NCBI RefSeq assembly: GCF_016907085.1
Contig: NZ_JAFBBJ010000001.1
Span: 310,001 to 374,000, forward strand
Length of the DNA stretch: 64,000 bases
Reading direction: 5' to 3'
Source of the DNA: Clavibacter michiganensis
GTDB taxonomy: Bacteria; Actinomycetota; Actinomycetes; Actinomycetales; Microbacteriaceae
Shown here piece by piece: positions 14,941 through 23,191 of the stretch. How positions within the stretch are numbered: position 1 is the stretch's first letter; each line of letters opens with the position of its first letter. A program made the position numbers and the translations under genes. The notes under the pieces were generated by a model. The model made no database searches. It was not told the DNA's origin and saw nothing but the letters and a program-made list of their open reading frames with translations.

Positions 14941-16404
14941 ATGGAGCGCACGCGATGGATCCTCGCCGACCAGCTGGGCGACCACTTCGACGACGGCGGG
15001 CCGATGCTGCTCGTCGAGTCGCGCGGGCTGCTGGCCCGGCGGCCGTACCACCGGGCGAAGGCGCACCTCATCCTGTCGGGCATCCGGCACCGCGCGCGGG
15101 CGCTCGGCGACCGGGTCGAGTTCCACCAGGTGGACCACTACCGCGAGGTCGTCGAGGGGCGGGACGACCTGGAGGTCATCGACCCCACCTCCCGCGGGCT
15201 CCGGCGCCTCGTGGCGGAGATCGGTGCCCACGTGCTGCCGAGCCGCGGCTTCGTCACGAGCGAGCAGGAGTTCGCCGAGTGGATGGCGGGCCGCACGTCG
15301 AACCGGCTCGTCATGGAGGACTTCTACCGGTGGTCGCGGGCTCGCACGGGCATCCTCATGGACGGCGACGACCCGGTCGGCGGCCGCTGGAACTACGACC
15401 ACGACAACCGCGAGCGCCCGCCGAAGGGCGCGACGAGCCTCGGCCTCCCCGAGCCGTGGTGGCCCGAGGAGGACGACATCGACGCCGAGGTCCGCGCCGA
15501 CCTCGACGAGTGGGAGAGGAAGGGCCTCGTGCGCTTCGTCGGCGAGGACGGTCCGCGGCGCTTCGCCGTCACGCCGGAGGAGGGCCGCCTCGCGCTCGAC
15601 GACTTCGTGGCGAGCCGCCTCAACGACTTCGGCCCCTTCGAGGACGCGTCGCTCGCGGGGGACTGGACCATGGCGCACTCGCTGCTGAGCGCCACCATGA
15701 ACATGGGCGTGCTGGATCCCGCGGACGTCATCGAACGCATCGTCGCCGAGCACGCGGCCGGCCGGGCACCCATCCAGAGCGTCGAGGGCATCGTCCGGCA
15801 GATCATGGGCTGGCGCGACTACGTCTGGCATCTGTACTGGGCCTTCGAGGACGACTACACGTCGCAGAACCGGCTCGACGCGCATCGCGGCGTGCCCACG
15901 GCGCTGCAGGAGCTCGACGCCTCCGGCATCGAGGCCGCGTGCCTCTCCCACGTCGTCGACAAGGTCCGCACGCACGGCTGGGCGCACCACATCGAGCGGC
16001 TCATGATCCTCGGCAACCTGGCGCTCCAGCGCGGCTACGACCCGGCGGCCATGAACGACTGGTTCATCGACTCCTTCGTCGACGGCACGCCCTGGGTGAT
16101 GCCCGCGAACGTCGTCGGGATGGCGCTGCACGCGGACGGCGGTCGCATGGCGACGAAGCCGTACGCGGGCGGCGGCGCCTACATCGACCGCATGTCGGAC
16201 CACTGCGGCGGCTGCCCGTTCGATCCCAAGGTGCGCGTCGGCCCCACGGCCTGCCCGTACACGGCGGGCTACTGGTGGTTCCTCGACCGCAACCAGGAGC
16301 GGCTCCGCGGGAACGCCCGCATGGCCCAGCCGCTCGCCGGGCTGCGCCGCCTGAAGGACCTGCCGGAGCTCGTGGCGCAGGAGGACGCGCGGCGGTCGCT
16401 GTGA
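14941..16404 (+). CDS. Iron-sulfur photolyase/cryptochrome (FeS-BCP, PhrB-like)
   Basis: This 487-residue protein belongs to the bacterial photolyase branch that carries a [4Fe-4S] cluster and includes the Agrobacterium (6-4) photolyase PhrB. Four cysteines at 334, 422, 425 and 438 have spacings 88, 3 and 13, which as I remember are the same as in PhrB (350, 438, 441, 454). It begins with the deep-fold N-terminal domain (RWILADQLGDHF) and has the FAD-binding C-terminal region (WRDYVWHLYWAF; HAHHIERLMILGN-like HHIERLMILGNLAL). Such enzymes repair UV-made (6-4) photoproducts in light or act as photoreceptors. The start is supported by a TAGGTT box 6 nt before it. It stands alone between pncB and murI. 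Confidence 0.93.
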   Translation: MERTRWILADQLGDHFDDGGPMLLVESRGLLARRPYHRAKAHLILSGIRHRARALGDRVEFHQVDHYREVVEGRDDLEVIDPTSRGLRRLVAEIGAHVLPSRGFVTSEQEFAEWMAGRTSNRLVMEDFYRWSRARTGILMDGDDPVGGRWNYDHDNRERPPKGATSLGLPEPWWPEEDDIDAEVRADLDEWERKGLVRFVGEDGPRRFAVTPEEGRLALDDFVASRLNDFGPFEDASLAGDWTMAHSLLSATMNMGVLDPADVIERIVAEHAAGRAPIQSVEGIVRQIMGWRDYVWHLYWAFEDDYTSQNRLDAHRGVPTALQELDASGIEAACLSHVVDKVRTHGWAHHIERLMILGNLALQRGYDPAAMNDWFIDSFVDGTPWVMPANVVGMALHADGGRMATKPYAGGGAYIDRMSDHCGGCPFDPKVRVGPTACPYTAGYWWFLDRNQERLRGNARMAQPLAGLRRLKDLPELVAQEDARRSL

Positions 16405-16450
16405 CGCGCGCGAGCCGGCCGTCGGCTGCGGGTGCGCCCGGAGCCGCCGG

Positions 16451-16456
16451 TAGGCT
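16451..16456 (+). promoter_or_regulatory. Leaderless-type -10 box (TAGGCT)
   Basis: TAGGCT ends 6 nt before the murI ATG at 16463 and probably drives murI-rph-rdgB. Confidence 0.6.
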
Positions 16457-16462
16457 GACCGG

Positions 16463-17347
16463 ATGAGCGACGCGCCGATCGGGATCTTCGACTCCGGCGT
16501 CGGCGGCCTCACCGTGGCCCGCGCGGTCGCCACGCTCCTCCCGCGCGAGTCGATCATCTACATCGGCGACACGGCGCACACGCCCTACGGCGACAAGCCC
16601 ATCGCGGACGTCCGCCGCTACGCGCTGGCGGTCCTCGACGACCTCGTCGAGCGCGGCGTGAAGATGCTCGTCATCGCCTGCAACACGGCGTCCGCGGCCA
16701 TGCTCCGCGACGCCCGCGAGCGCTACGACATCCCCGTGGTCGAGGTGATCCAGCCAGCCGTCCGCACGGCAGTGAGCGTCACCCGCAACCACCGCGTCGG
16801 CGTCATCGCGACGCACGCCACCGTGACGAGCCGCGCCTACGACGACGCCTTCGCCGCTGCGCCGCACCTGGTGCTGACGAGCGCCGAGGCGCCCCGCTTC
16901 GTGGAGTTCGTGGAGCGCGGCGAGACCTCGGGCCCCGAGCTCATGGCGGCCGCCGAGGGGTACCTCGCGCCGCTGCGCGCGGCGGGCATCGACACGCTCG
17001 TCCTCGGCTGCACGCACTACCCGTTCCTCGAGGGCGCGATCTCGCTGCTCATGGGACCCGACGTCACCCTCGTCTCGAGCGACACCGAGACGGCCAAGGA
17101 CGTCTACCGGGAGCTCGTGTCCGCCGGCCTCGAGCGGCGCTCCGACGCGCCGCCCGTGATCCGGTACGAGGCCACCGGCGGCAGCGCATCGGACTTCGAG
17201 ACGCTCGCGCGCCGCATGCTCGGCTCGGGCGTCACGCACGTCGAGCTCGTCGAGACGGGCGCGATCTCCCTTCCCCACCGGCTGCGGGACGGCGCGTCCG
17301 ACGCGTCGCCCGCGGACGGCGCCCCATCCACCCCCGACCCGAGCTGA
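16463..17347 (+). CDS. murI: Glutamate racemase
   Basis: This cytoplasmic 294-residue enzyme interconverts L- and D-glutamate and supplies D-glutamate for peptidoglycan. Both catalytic cysteines are present (IACNTASA and LGCTHYPFL), as is the N-terminal [13 protein letters not shown] substrate motif. The last 25 residues are a polar tail beyond the usual fold. The gene is followed after 8 nt by rph and then rdgB, the common actinobacterial order, so the three probably share the leaderless promoter before murI. Confidence 0.97.
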   Translation: MSDAPIGIFDSGVGGLTVARAVATLLPRESIIYIGDTAHTPYGDKPIADVRRYALAVLDDLVERGVKMLVIACNTASAAMLRDARERYDIPVVEVIQPAVRTAVSVTRNHRVGVIATHATVTSRAYDDAFAAAPHLVLTSAEAPRFVEFVERGETSGPELMAAAEGYLAPLRAAGIDTLVLGCTHYPFLEGAISLLMGPDVTLVSSDTETAKDVYRELVSAGLERRSDAPPVIRYEATGGSASDFETLARRMLGSGVTHVELVETGAISLPHRLRDGASDASPADGAPSTPDPS

Positions 17348-17355
17348 GGCCGCAC

Positions 17356-18093
17356 ATGACCGACGACACCCCCCGCCACGACGGCCGCGCCGCCGACCAG
17401 CTGCGCGAGATCACGATCGAGCGGAACTGGAGCGAGCAGGCCGAGGGATCCGCCCTCATCTCCTTCGGGCGCACCCGCGTCCTCTGCACCGCGTCCTTCA
17501 CGAACCGCGTGCCGCGCTGGAAGGCCGGCAGCGGACAGGGCTGGGTCACGGCCGAGTACGCGATGCTGCCGCGCGCCACGAACGAGCGCATGGACCGTGA
17601 GGCCGTCAAGGGCAAGGTCGGCGGGCGCACGCACGAGATCTCCCGCCTCATCGGCCGCAGCCTCCGCGCGGTCGTCGACATGAAGGCGCTCGGCGAGAAC
17701 ACGATCGTCATCGACTGCGACGTGCTGCAGGCCGACGGCGGCACGCGCACCGCGGCCATCACGGGGGCCTACGTCGCCCTCGCCGACGCGCTCGAGTGGG
17801 GCCGCGAGCGCAAGTTCATCGCGCAGCGCGCCACGCCGCTCAAGGACAGCGTCGCCGCGGTCTCGGTCGGCATCGTCGACGGGAAGCCGCTGCTCGACCT
17901 GGCCTACGTCGAGGACGTGCGGGCGGAGACCGACATGAACGTCGTGATGACGGGCAGCGGGTCCTTCGTCGAGGTCCAGGGGACCGCCGAGGGCGCGCCC
18001 TTCGACCGCGCCGAGCTCGACGCCCTCCTCGACCTCGCGCTCGGCGGCGGCACCACGCTCACCGCGCTGCAGGCGCAGGCGCTCGGTCGCTGA
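17356..18093 (+). CDS. rph: Ribonuclease PH
   Basis: This 245-residue phosphorolytic 3'-5' exoribonuclease trims the 3' ends of tRNA precursors and forms a hexameric ring. Family motifs are clear: [46 protein letters not shown] and the phosphate-binding [14 protein letters not shown]. Length is usual. It sits 8 nt after murI and 10 nt before rdgB. Its product is relevant to the adjacent tRNA and tmRNA genes only in a general way. Confidence 0.97.
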   Translation: MTDDTPRHDGRAADQLREITIERNWSEQAEGSALISFGRTRVLCTASFTNRVPRWKAGSGQGWVTAEYAMLPRATNERMDREAVKGKVGGRTHEISRLIGRSLRAVVDMKALGENTIVIDCDVLQADGGTRTAAITGAYVALADALEWGRERKFIAQRATPLKDSVAAVSVGIVDGKPLLDLAYVEDVRAETDMNVVMTGSGSFVEVQGTAEGAPFDRAELDALLDLALGGGTTLTALQAQALGR

Positions 18094-18103
18094 GGCACCG
18101 GCC

Positions 18104-18712
18104 GTGATCCCGCTCGTCCTCGCCACGCACAACGCCCACAAGGTCGAGGAGCTGCGTCGGATCCTCGGCGCGCGCCTCGACGGCATCGACCTGGTCGCCT
18201 ACGACGGCCCCGAGCCCGTGGAAGACGGCACGACCTTCGAGGAGAACGCGCTCGTCAAGGCCCGGGCCGCTGCGCTGCACACGGGCCGGGCCGCGCTGGC
18301 GGACGACTCCGGCATCGGCGTGGACATCCTGGGCGGTTCTCCGGGGATCTTCTCCGCGCGCTGGGCGGGGCCCGCCCGCGACAGCCGGGAGAACCTCGAG
18401 CTCCTGCTCTGGCAGCTGGGCGACGTGCCGGACGCCCACCGCGGCGCCCGCTTCACGTGCGCCGCGGCGCTCGTGGTCCCCACCGCGGATGGCCTCGTGG
18501 AGCGCACGGCGGTGGGCGTGTGGGAGGGATCCGTGCTGCGCGAGGTGGCGGGGGAGGGCGGCTTCGGCTACGACCCGATCTTCCGCCCGGCCACCGGCGG
18601 CGCGAGCGCGGCGGCCCTCAGCGCCGACGAGAAGAACCGGGTCAGCCACCGCGCGCTCGCCTTCGACGCGATCATGCCGGTGGTGCGACGGGAGCTCCTC
18701 GGCGAGGGCTGA
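18104..18712 (+). CDS. rdgB: RdgB/HAM1 non-canonical purine NTP pyrophosphatase
   Basis: This 202-residue enzyme hydrolyses dITP, XTP and related deaminated purine nucleotides to monophosphates and so keeps them out of DNA and RNA. Motifs: LATHNAHKVEELRRIL at the N-terminus, TFEENALVKARAAA, ADDSGIGVD with the metal-binding aspartates, and GFGYDPIF. The GTG at 18104 is the first start after the rph stop and gives a family-typical N-terminus. It is probably the last gene of the murI operon. Confidence 0.95.
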   Translation: MIPLVLATHNAHKVEELRRILGARLDGIDLVAYDGPEPVEDGTTFEENALVKARAAALHTGRAALADDSGIGVDILGGSPGIFSARWAGPARDSRENLELLLWQLGDVPDAHRGARFTCAAALVVPTADGLVERTAVGVWEGSVLREVAGEGGFGYDPIFRPATGGASAAALSADEKNRVSHRALAFDAIMPVVRRELLGEG

Positions 18713-18790
18713 CGCCTCCTCCCCGCCCTCCTGAGAGCGACACTCGTTCCCGACTGCGCTCCCGGCTGGATCCGCATGACGGCGGGCCCG

Positions 18791-18796
18791 TACGGT
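18791..18796 (+). promoter_or_regulatory. Leaderless-type -10 box (TACGGT)
   Basis: TACGGT ends 6 nt before the ATG at 18803 and lies inside the longer reading frame that begins at 18776, so the shorter start is preferred. Confidence 0.6.
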
Positions 18797-18802
18797 GGAA
18801 GC

Positions 18803-19720
18803 ATGGGCTCCGGATCGCACGACCACGGCGCGGCCACGACCGACCGTCGTCGCCTCGTCGCCGCCATCGCGATCACCGCGACGGTCCTCGTGGTCGAGGT
18901 GGTCGGCGCGCTCGTCTCCGGGTCGCTGGCGCTGCTCGCCGACGCGGGCCACATGACGAGCGACCTGCTCGGCCTCGGCATCGCCCTCGTCGCCACCATC
19001 GTCGCCGCGCGCCCGGCGACCGACCGGCACACCTTCGGCTTCCAGCGCGGCGAGGTCCTCGGCGCCCTCGTCAACGGGCTGATCCTCGCCGGCGTCGCCG
19101 TCTACGTCGCGGTGCAGGGCGTGCAGCGGCTGCTCGCGCCGGAGGGCCCCGAGGTCGACCCGGGAGTCATGCTCCTCGCTGCCGGCATCGGGCTCGTCGC
19201 CAACATCGGGGCGCTGCTGGTCCTCCGCGGGGGAGCGGGTCGCTCGATCAACATGCGCGGCGCCTACCTCGAGGTGCTCGGCGACGCCTTCGGGTCCGTC
19301 GCCACCATCATCGCGGGCGTGGTGATCGCGGTCACGGGCTTCGGGCGCGCTGACGCCATCGCGTCGCTCGTCATCGCCGCGCTCATCGTGCCGCGCGCGG
19401 TCGTGCTGCTGCGCGACGTCGTGCGCGTGCTGAACGAGTCCACGCCCGTGGGCACCGAGCCCGAGCGGATCCGCGCCCACCTGCTCGAGACCCCCGGTGT
19501 CACGGCGGTGCACGATGTGCATGTGTGGGCCATCACGTCGGGGTCGCCGGTCTTCACCGCCCACGTCGTCGTCGAGCAGGAGGTCTTCCGCGAGGGCCGC
19601 ACCGGCGAGCTGCTCGACCGGCTGTCCGGCTGCCTCGACGACCACTTCGACGTCGAGCACAGCACCTTCCAGCTGGAGCCCGAGGAGCACGCCGGGCACG
19701 AGCACCGGCATCACGTCTGA
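18803..19720 (+). CDS. Cation diffusion facilitator (CDF) metal efflux protein
   Basis: This 305-residue transporter has six predicted membrane segments and the two metal-site motifs of the zinc-type branch, DAGHMTSD in the second and GDAFGS in the fifth segment. A histidine-bearing N-terminus (GSHDHG) and tail (EEHAGHEHRHHV) frame it. It should export Zn2+, possibly Co2+ or Cd2+, in exchange for protons. The C-terminal cytoplasmic domain (VHDVHVWAITSG) is the usual metal-sensing ferredoxin-like fold. I chose the ATG at 18803 over 18776 because of the box 6 nt upstream. Confidence 0.92.
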   Translation: MGSGSHDHGAATTDRRRLVAAIAITATVLVVEVVGALVSGSLALLADAGHMTSDLLGLGIALVATIVAARPATDRHTFGFQRGEVLGALVNGLILAGVAVYVAVQGVQRLLAPEGPEVDPGVMLLAAGIGLVANIGALLVLRGGAGRSINMRGAYLEVLGDAFGSVATIIAGVVIAVTGFGRADAIASLVIAALIVPRAVVLLRDVVRVLNESTPVGTEPERIRAHLLETPGVTAVHDVHVWAITSGSPVFTAHVVVEQEVFREGRTGELLDRLSGCLDDHFDVEHSTFQLEPEEHAGHEHRHHV

Positions 19721-19801
19721 GCCTGCGATCGGCCGCACGTGCCTTCGGCGCGAGTCAGCGGCGCCGATCGCGGCGGATCAGCGGGGGCGTCCGCGTGCGC
19801 C

Positions 19802-20530
19802 TCAGCGCCGCGGGTCGTTCGAGGGGTCCTGGTCGAACTCCTCGCGGGTGAGCGCCAGGTCCGCGCCGTCGTGGGACACGCCCGCCGCCTCCTCGTCGCG
19901 CGCGTGCTTGCGCGCGCGGAGGAAGTGGATCGCCGCGGGCACGACCGTGACGAACACGGCCCCCAGGAGGACGTAGTCGATGTAGTGCGTGACGAAGTCG
20001 CGGATGGGAGGGAAGCCGTTGAGCAGGTGGCCCAGGAAGGTGAGGCCCGCACCCCAGATGAGGGCGCCGATCGCGTTGTAGAGGGAGTACTTGCGGTAGT
20101 CCATGTGGCCGACGCCGGCCGCGATGGGCGCGAAGGTGCGGACGATGGGCACGAAGCGCGCCGCGATGACGGCGAGCCCGCCGAAGCGCGCGAAGAACGC
20201 GTTGGTGCGCACGACGTTCTGGCGGCTGAAGATGCCGGAGTCCTTGCGCTCGAAGACGCGCGGTCCCGCCTTGTGGCCGATGAGGTAGCCGACCTCGCCG
20301 CCCGCGAAGGCGGAGAACGCGATCGCGAGGCAGACCCACCAGATGTCGATGCCGGTGATCCCGGGGAGGGTCAGTCCCGCGATGACGAGGAGCGTGTCGC
20401 CGGGGAACAGGAACCCGAAGAGCAGGCCGGTCTCGGCGAAGATGATGAGGCAGATCCCGATGAGGGCGAATCCCCCGAACGACTCGATGAGCGTCGTCGA
20501 GTCGAGGAAGTCGAAGAGCAGGGGATGCAC
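19802..20530 (-). CDS. DedA family (SNARE-associated) membrane protein
   Basis: This 242-residue multi-pass protein has the DedA signature: FAETGLLFGFLFPGDTLL, GGEVGYLIGHKAG, FFARFGGLAVIAARFVPIVRTFAP with the two essential arginines, and AAGVGHMDYRKY. DedA proteins help lipid carrier recycling and membrane integrity; several are undecaprenyl-phosphate flippases. The GTG at 20530 is preceded by GGAG with 8 nt spacing. The reading frame stays open upstream by chance. It lies tail to tail with the CDF gene. Confidence 0.93.
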   Translation of the reverse strand: MHPLLFDFLDSTTLIESFGGFALIGICLIIFAETGLLFGFLFPGDTLLVIAGLTLPGITGIDIWWVCLAIAFSAFAGGEVGYLIGHKAGPRVFERKDSGIFSRQNVVRTNAFFARFGGLAVIAARFVPIVRTFAPIAAGVGHMDYRKYSLYNAIGALIWGAGLTFLGHLLNGFPPIRDFVTHYIDYVLLGAVFVTVVPAAIHFLRARKHARDEEAAGVSHDGADLALTREEFDQDPSNDPRR

Positions 20531-20588
20531 GTGGTGGCTCCAGTCGTGGTGGGTCGCGACGTGAGCGGAGCGACCTGCGGCAGAGCAC

Positions 20589-20594
20589 AGGATA
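20589..20594 (-). promoter_or_regulatory. Candidate -10 box (TATCCT) for the DedA gene
   Basis: TATCCT on the minus strand lies 58 nt before the GTG at 20530. No -35 is recognised. Confidence 0.3.
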
Positions 20595-20655
20595 TCGGGC
20601 GAGGCCGCGCGCGCGCCGAGTCCCGACCACCCCCGGTCGAGGGCCGTGGCGGGGG

Positions 20656-21579
20656 TCAGGCGACGAGGTCGGCGTGGCCGAAGAGCCCCGGGACGCCGCC
20701 CGAGTGCCAGAGGACGACCCGGTCGTCCGGCCCGATGGATCCGCCGCGCACCGCGGCTGCCAACCCCGCCGCCGCGCGGGCCGTGTAGGTGGGGTCGAGG
20801 AGGATCCCCGTCGTCCGCGCCACGAGCACGAGCGCCTCCCGCGCCTCGTCCGTGAGGTGCGCGTAGCCGGAGCCGACGCGCCCCTCGTCGATGCGCAGGG
20901 CGTCCGCGCGGATCCCCGTGTCGCGCTCGGCGAGGAACCCGGCGACCACGGCGCGCGGCTCGGCCACCGCCCCGCAGTGCACGCCGAGGACGCGCTCGGG
21001 CCCGAGCGCCTCGACGAGCCCGGCCATCGTGCCGCCGGAGCCGAGGGCGACGACCACGTGGTCGACGGCGCCGACCTGTCCCGCGAGCTCGTGTCCCGCG
21101 TCGACGAAGCCCTGCACGGAGTGCGCGTCGGATCCGCCGAACGCCACGCGGTGCACGCGCGTGCCCGCGCCCTCCAGCTCCGCGACGACGGACGTGGCGC
21201 GCGACTCCGCCCGCTCGTCGCCCGACCACACGATGCGCGCGCCGTACAGCATGTCGAGCAGCACGTTGCCGCGTGCCGCGACCTCGTGTCCTTCGAGCAC
21301 CAGCACGACGTCGAGGCCGAGGGACGCACCGGCCGCCGCCGTCATGCGCGCGTGGTTGCTCTGCGCAGCGCCCGTGGTGACCACCGTGGTGGCCCCGCGC
21401 GCGACGGCGCGGCCGAGCGAGTGCTCGAGCTTCCTGGCCTTGTTCCCTCCGCCGCCACAGCCGATGAGGTCGTCGCGCTTCATCAGGAGCCGCTCGGGGT
21501 GCAGGCCGAGCGCCTCCGCGAGGCGGGGCACCGGGTGCACGGGGGTCGGCTCGGTCCAGAGGCGGATGCGGTCGTCCAC
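20656..21579 (-). CDS. PLP-dependent D-cysteine desulfhydrase / ACC deaminase family enzyme
   Basis: This 307-residue fold-type II enzyme has the PLP lysine at about position 47 in [11 protein letters not shown], the [17 protein letters not shown] motif and the closing [10 protein letters not shown]. The family includes D-cysteine desulfhydrase (D-cysteine to pyruvate, sulfide and ammonia) and 1-aminocyclopropane-1-carboxylate (ACC) deaminase, which breaks the plant ethylene precursor. Sequence alone does not separate them here; the length is short for classical ACC deaminase (about 338 residues), which favours a desulfhydrase-like activity. It lies between tRNA-Leu and the DedA gene on the same strand. 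No partner genes suggest a pathway. Confidence 0.85.
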   Translation of the reverse strand: MDDRIRLWTEPTPVHPVPRLAEALGLHPERLLMKRDDLIGCGGGGNKARKLEHSLGRAVARGATTVVTTGAAQSNHARMTAAAGASLGLDVVLVLEGHEVAARGNVLLDMLYGARIVWSGDERAESRATSVVAELEGAGTRVHRVAFGGSDAHSVQGFVDAGHELAGQVGAVDHVVVALGSGGTMAGLVEALGPERVLGVHCGAVAEPRAVVAGFLAERDTGIRADALRIDEGRVGSGYAHLTDEAREALVLVARTTGILLDPTYTARAAAGLAAAVRGGSIGPDDRVVLWHSGGVPGLFGHADLVA

Positions 21580-21640
21580 GGGTGCTCCTCGCTGCGGGTC
21601 GGAGCGTGGCGGCGAGGAGGCCCGTCGCGGGCTCCGTCGC

Positions 21641-21725
21641 TGGTGCGGGAGAAGGGACTTGAACCCTCACGCTCGAAAGCACAGGAACCTAAATCCTGCG
21701 TGTCTACCGATTCCACCACTCCCGC
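21641..21725 (-). tRNA. tRNA-Leu (anticodon UAG)
   Basis: On the minus strand the 7-bp acceptor stem GCGGGAG/CTCCCGC, discriminator A and an encoded CCA (21643-21641) enclose a class II tRNA with a long variable arm. The anticodon stem CAGGA/TCCTG holds the loop TTTAGGT, giving anticodon UAG for CUA and related leucine codons. Total 85 nt with CCA. It lies directly beside xylB and about 1.5 kb from the foreign NACHT gene. Confidence 0.95.
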
Positions 21726-21753
21726 GGGTGCCCGCCCAGCTTAGGACGCCCCC

Positions 21754-21759
21754 TAATAT
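21754..21759 (+). promoter_or_regulatory. -10 box (TAATAT) before xylB
   Basis: TAATAT ends 7 nt before the GTG at 21767 and fits leaderless transcription. An ATG at 21758 in the same frame overlaps the box and is less likely to be used. Confidence 0.55.
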
Positions 21760-21766
21760 GTTGATC

Positions 21767-23191
21767 GTGACAACGAAGACACTCGTAGCAGGCATCGACT
21801 CCTCCACGCAGAGCTGCAAGGTGGTCGTCCGCGACCTCGACACGGGCGCCCTCGTGCGCTCCGGCCGCGCGTCCCACCCCGACGGCTCGGAGGTGGATCC
21901 CGCGCACTGGTGGGATGCGCTCCTCTCCGCCATCGCCGACGCGGGCGGCCTCGACGACGTGGCCGCCATCTCGGTCGGCGGCCAGCAGCACGGCATGGTC
22001 TGCCTCGACGAGTCCGGCGCGGTCGTCCGCGACGCGCTCCTCTGGAACGACACCCGATCCGCGCAGGCCGCCGCCGACCTCCGCGACGAGCTCGGCGCCG
22101 ACGCCTGGGCGAGCGCCACGGGCGTGGTCCCGGTCGCGTCCTTCACCGCCACCAAGCTCCGCTGGCTCCGCGACGCCGAGCCCGAGAACGCCGACCGCGT
22201 CGCCGCCGTCGCCCTCCCGCACGACTGGCTGACCTGGCGCCTGCTCGGCCACGGCGTCGGATCGCCGGACCTCGCCGCCCTCGCCACCGACCGCTCCGAC
22301 GCGAGCGGCACCGCGTACTGGTCGAGCGTCACGGGGGAGTACCGCCTCGACCTGCTGGAGCGCGCGCTCGGCCGCGTGGTCGGCCTGCCGCGGGTCCTCG
22401 GGCCCGGCGAGTCCGCCGGCGTCACGGGCGCCGGGATCCCCGGCGTCCCGGCCGGCATCCCCGTCGGCCCTGGCGCGGGTGACAACGCCGCGGCCGCGCT
22501 CGGGCTCGGCGCGGTGCCCGGCGACGTCGTCGTCTCCATCGGCACGTCGGGCACGGTGTTCGCCGTCACGGCGGATCCCATCACCGACGCCAGCGGCACG
22601 GTCGCCGGCTTCGCGGACGCCACGGGCAACTTCCTCCCGCTCATCGCGACCCTCAACGCCGCCCGCGTGCTCGACGGCGGCGCGCGCCTCCTCGGCGTCG
22701 ACCACGCGCGCCTGTCTGACCTCGCGCTCGAGGCCCCCGCGGGATCCGACGGCCTCGTGCTCCTGCCCTACTTCGAGGGCGAGCGCACCCCGAACCTGCC
22801 CGACGCCACCGCGTCCCTCCACGGCATGACCCTCCGCAACAGCACGCCGGCGACCATGGCCCGCGCGCACGTCGAGGGCATGCTGTGCGGCCTGGCCGAC
22901 GGCCTCGACGCGATCACGCGCCAGGGTGTCGAGGTCGAGCGCGTGCTCCTCATCGGCGGCGGGGCGAAGAGCCGCGCCGTGCGGGAGATCGCGCCCACGA
23001 TCTTCGGCGTCCCCATCCACGTGCCGGACGCGGGCGAGTTCGTCGCCGACGGCGCCGCGAAGCAGGCCGCGTGGATCCTCACGGGCTCGGTGCCTGCGTG
23101 GCCCCTCGCGGGCGACGAGGTGTTCGACGCGCCGGGCGTGCCGGCGGTGCGTGAGGCGTACGCGGCGGCGAAGGCGGAGATGAGTTACTAA
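21767..23191 (+). CDS. xylB: Xylulokinase (FGGY family)
   Basis: This 474-residue kinase phosphorylates D-xylulose to xylulose 5-phosphate for the pentose phosphate pathway. It shows [15 protein letters not shown] (phosphate 1 loop), [11 protein letters not shown] (the xylulokinase substrate motif), [18 protein letters not shown] and the adenosine motif IGGGAKS. Length is usual. No xylose isomerase or regulator is nearby in this window. The gene ends with TAA at 23191, right where base composition drops; its C-terminus ([13 protein letters not shown]) looks complete, so insertion of the next gene seems not to have damaged it. Confidence 0.95.
   Translation: MTTKTLVAGIDSSTQSCKVVVRDLDTGALVRSGRASHPDGSEVDPAHWWDALLSAIADAGGLDDVAAISVGGQQHGMVCLDESGAVVRDALLWNDTRSAQAAADLRDELGADAWASATGVVPVASFTATKLRWLRDAEPENADRVAAVALPHDWLTWRLLGHGVGSPDLAALATDRSDASGTAYWSSVTGEYRLDLLERALGRVVGLPRVLGPGESAGVTGAGIPGVPAGIPVGPGAGDNAAAALGLGAVPGDVVVSIGTSGTVFAVTADPITDASGTVAGFADATGNFLPLIATLNAARVLDGGARLLGVDHARLSDLALEAPAGSDGLVLLPYFEGERTPNLPDATASLHGMTLRNSTPATMARAHVEGMLCGLADGLDAITRQGVEVERVLLIGGGAKSRAVREIAPTIFGVPIHVPDAGEFVADGAAKQAAWILTGSVPAWPLAGDEVFDAPGVPAVREAYAAAKAEMSY

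Noticed and set aside
19725-19771. Terminator between the CDF and DedA genes
   Set aside because: GCGATCGGC and GCCGATCGC are complementary but 29 nt apart; the stem is only 9 bp, so the call is too weak.
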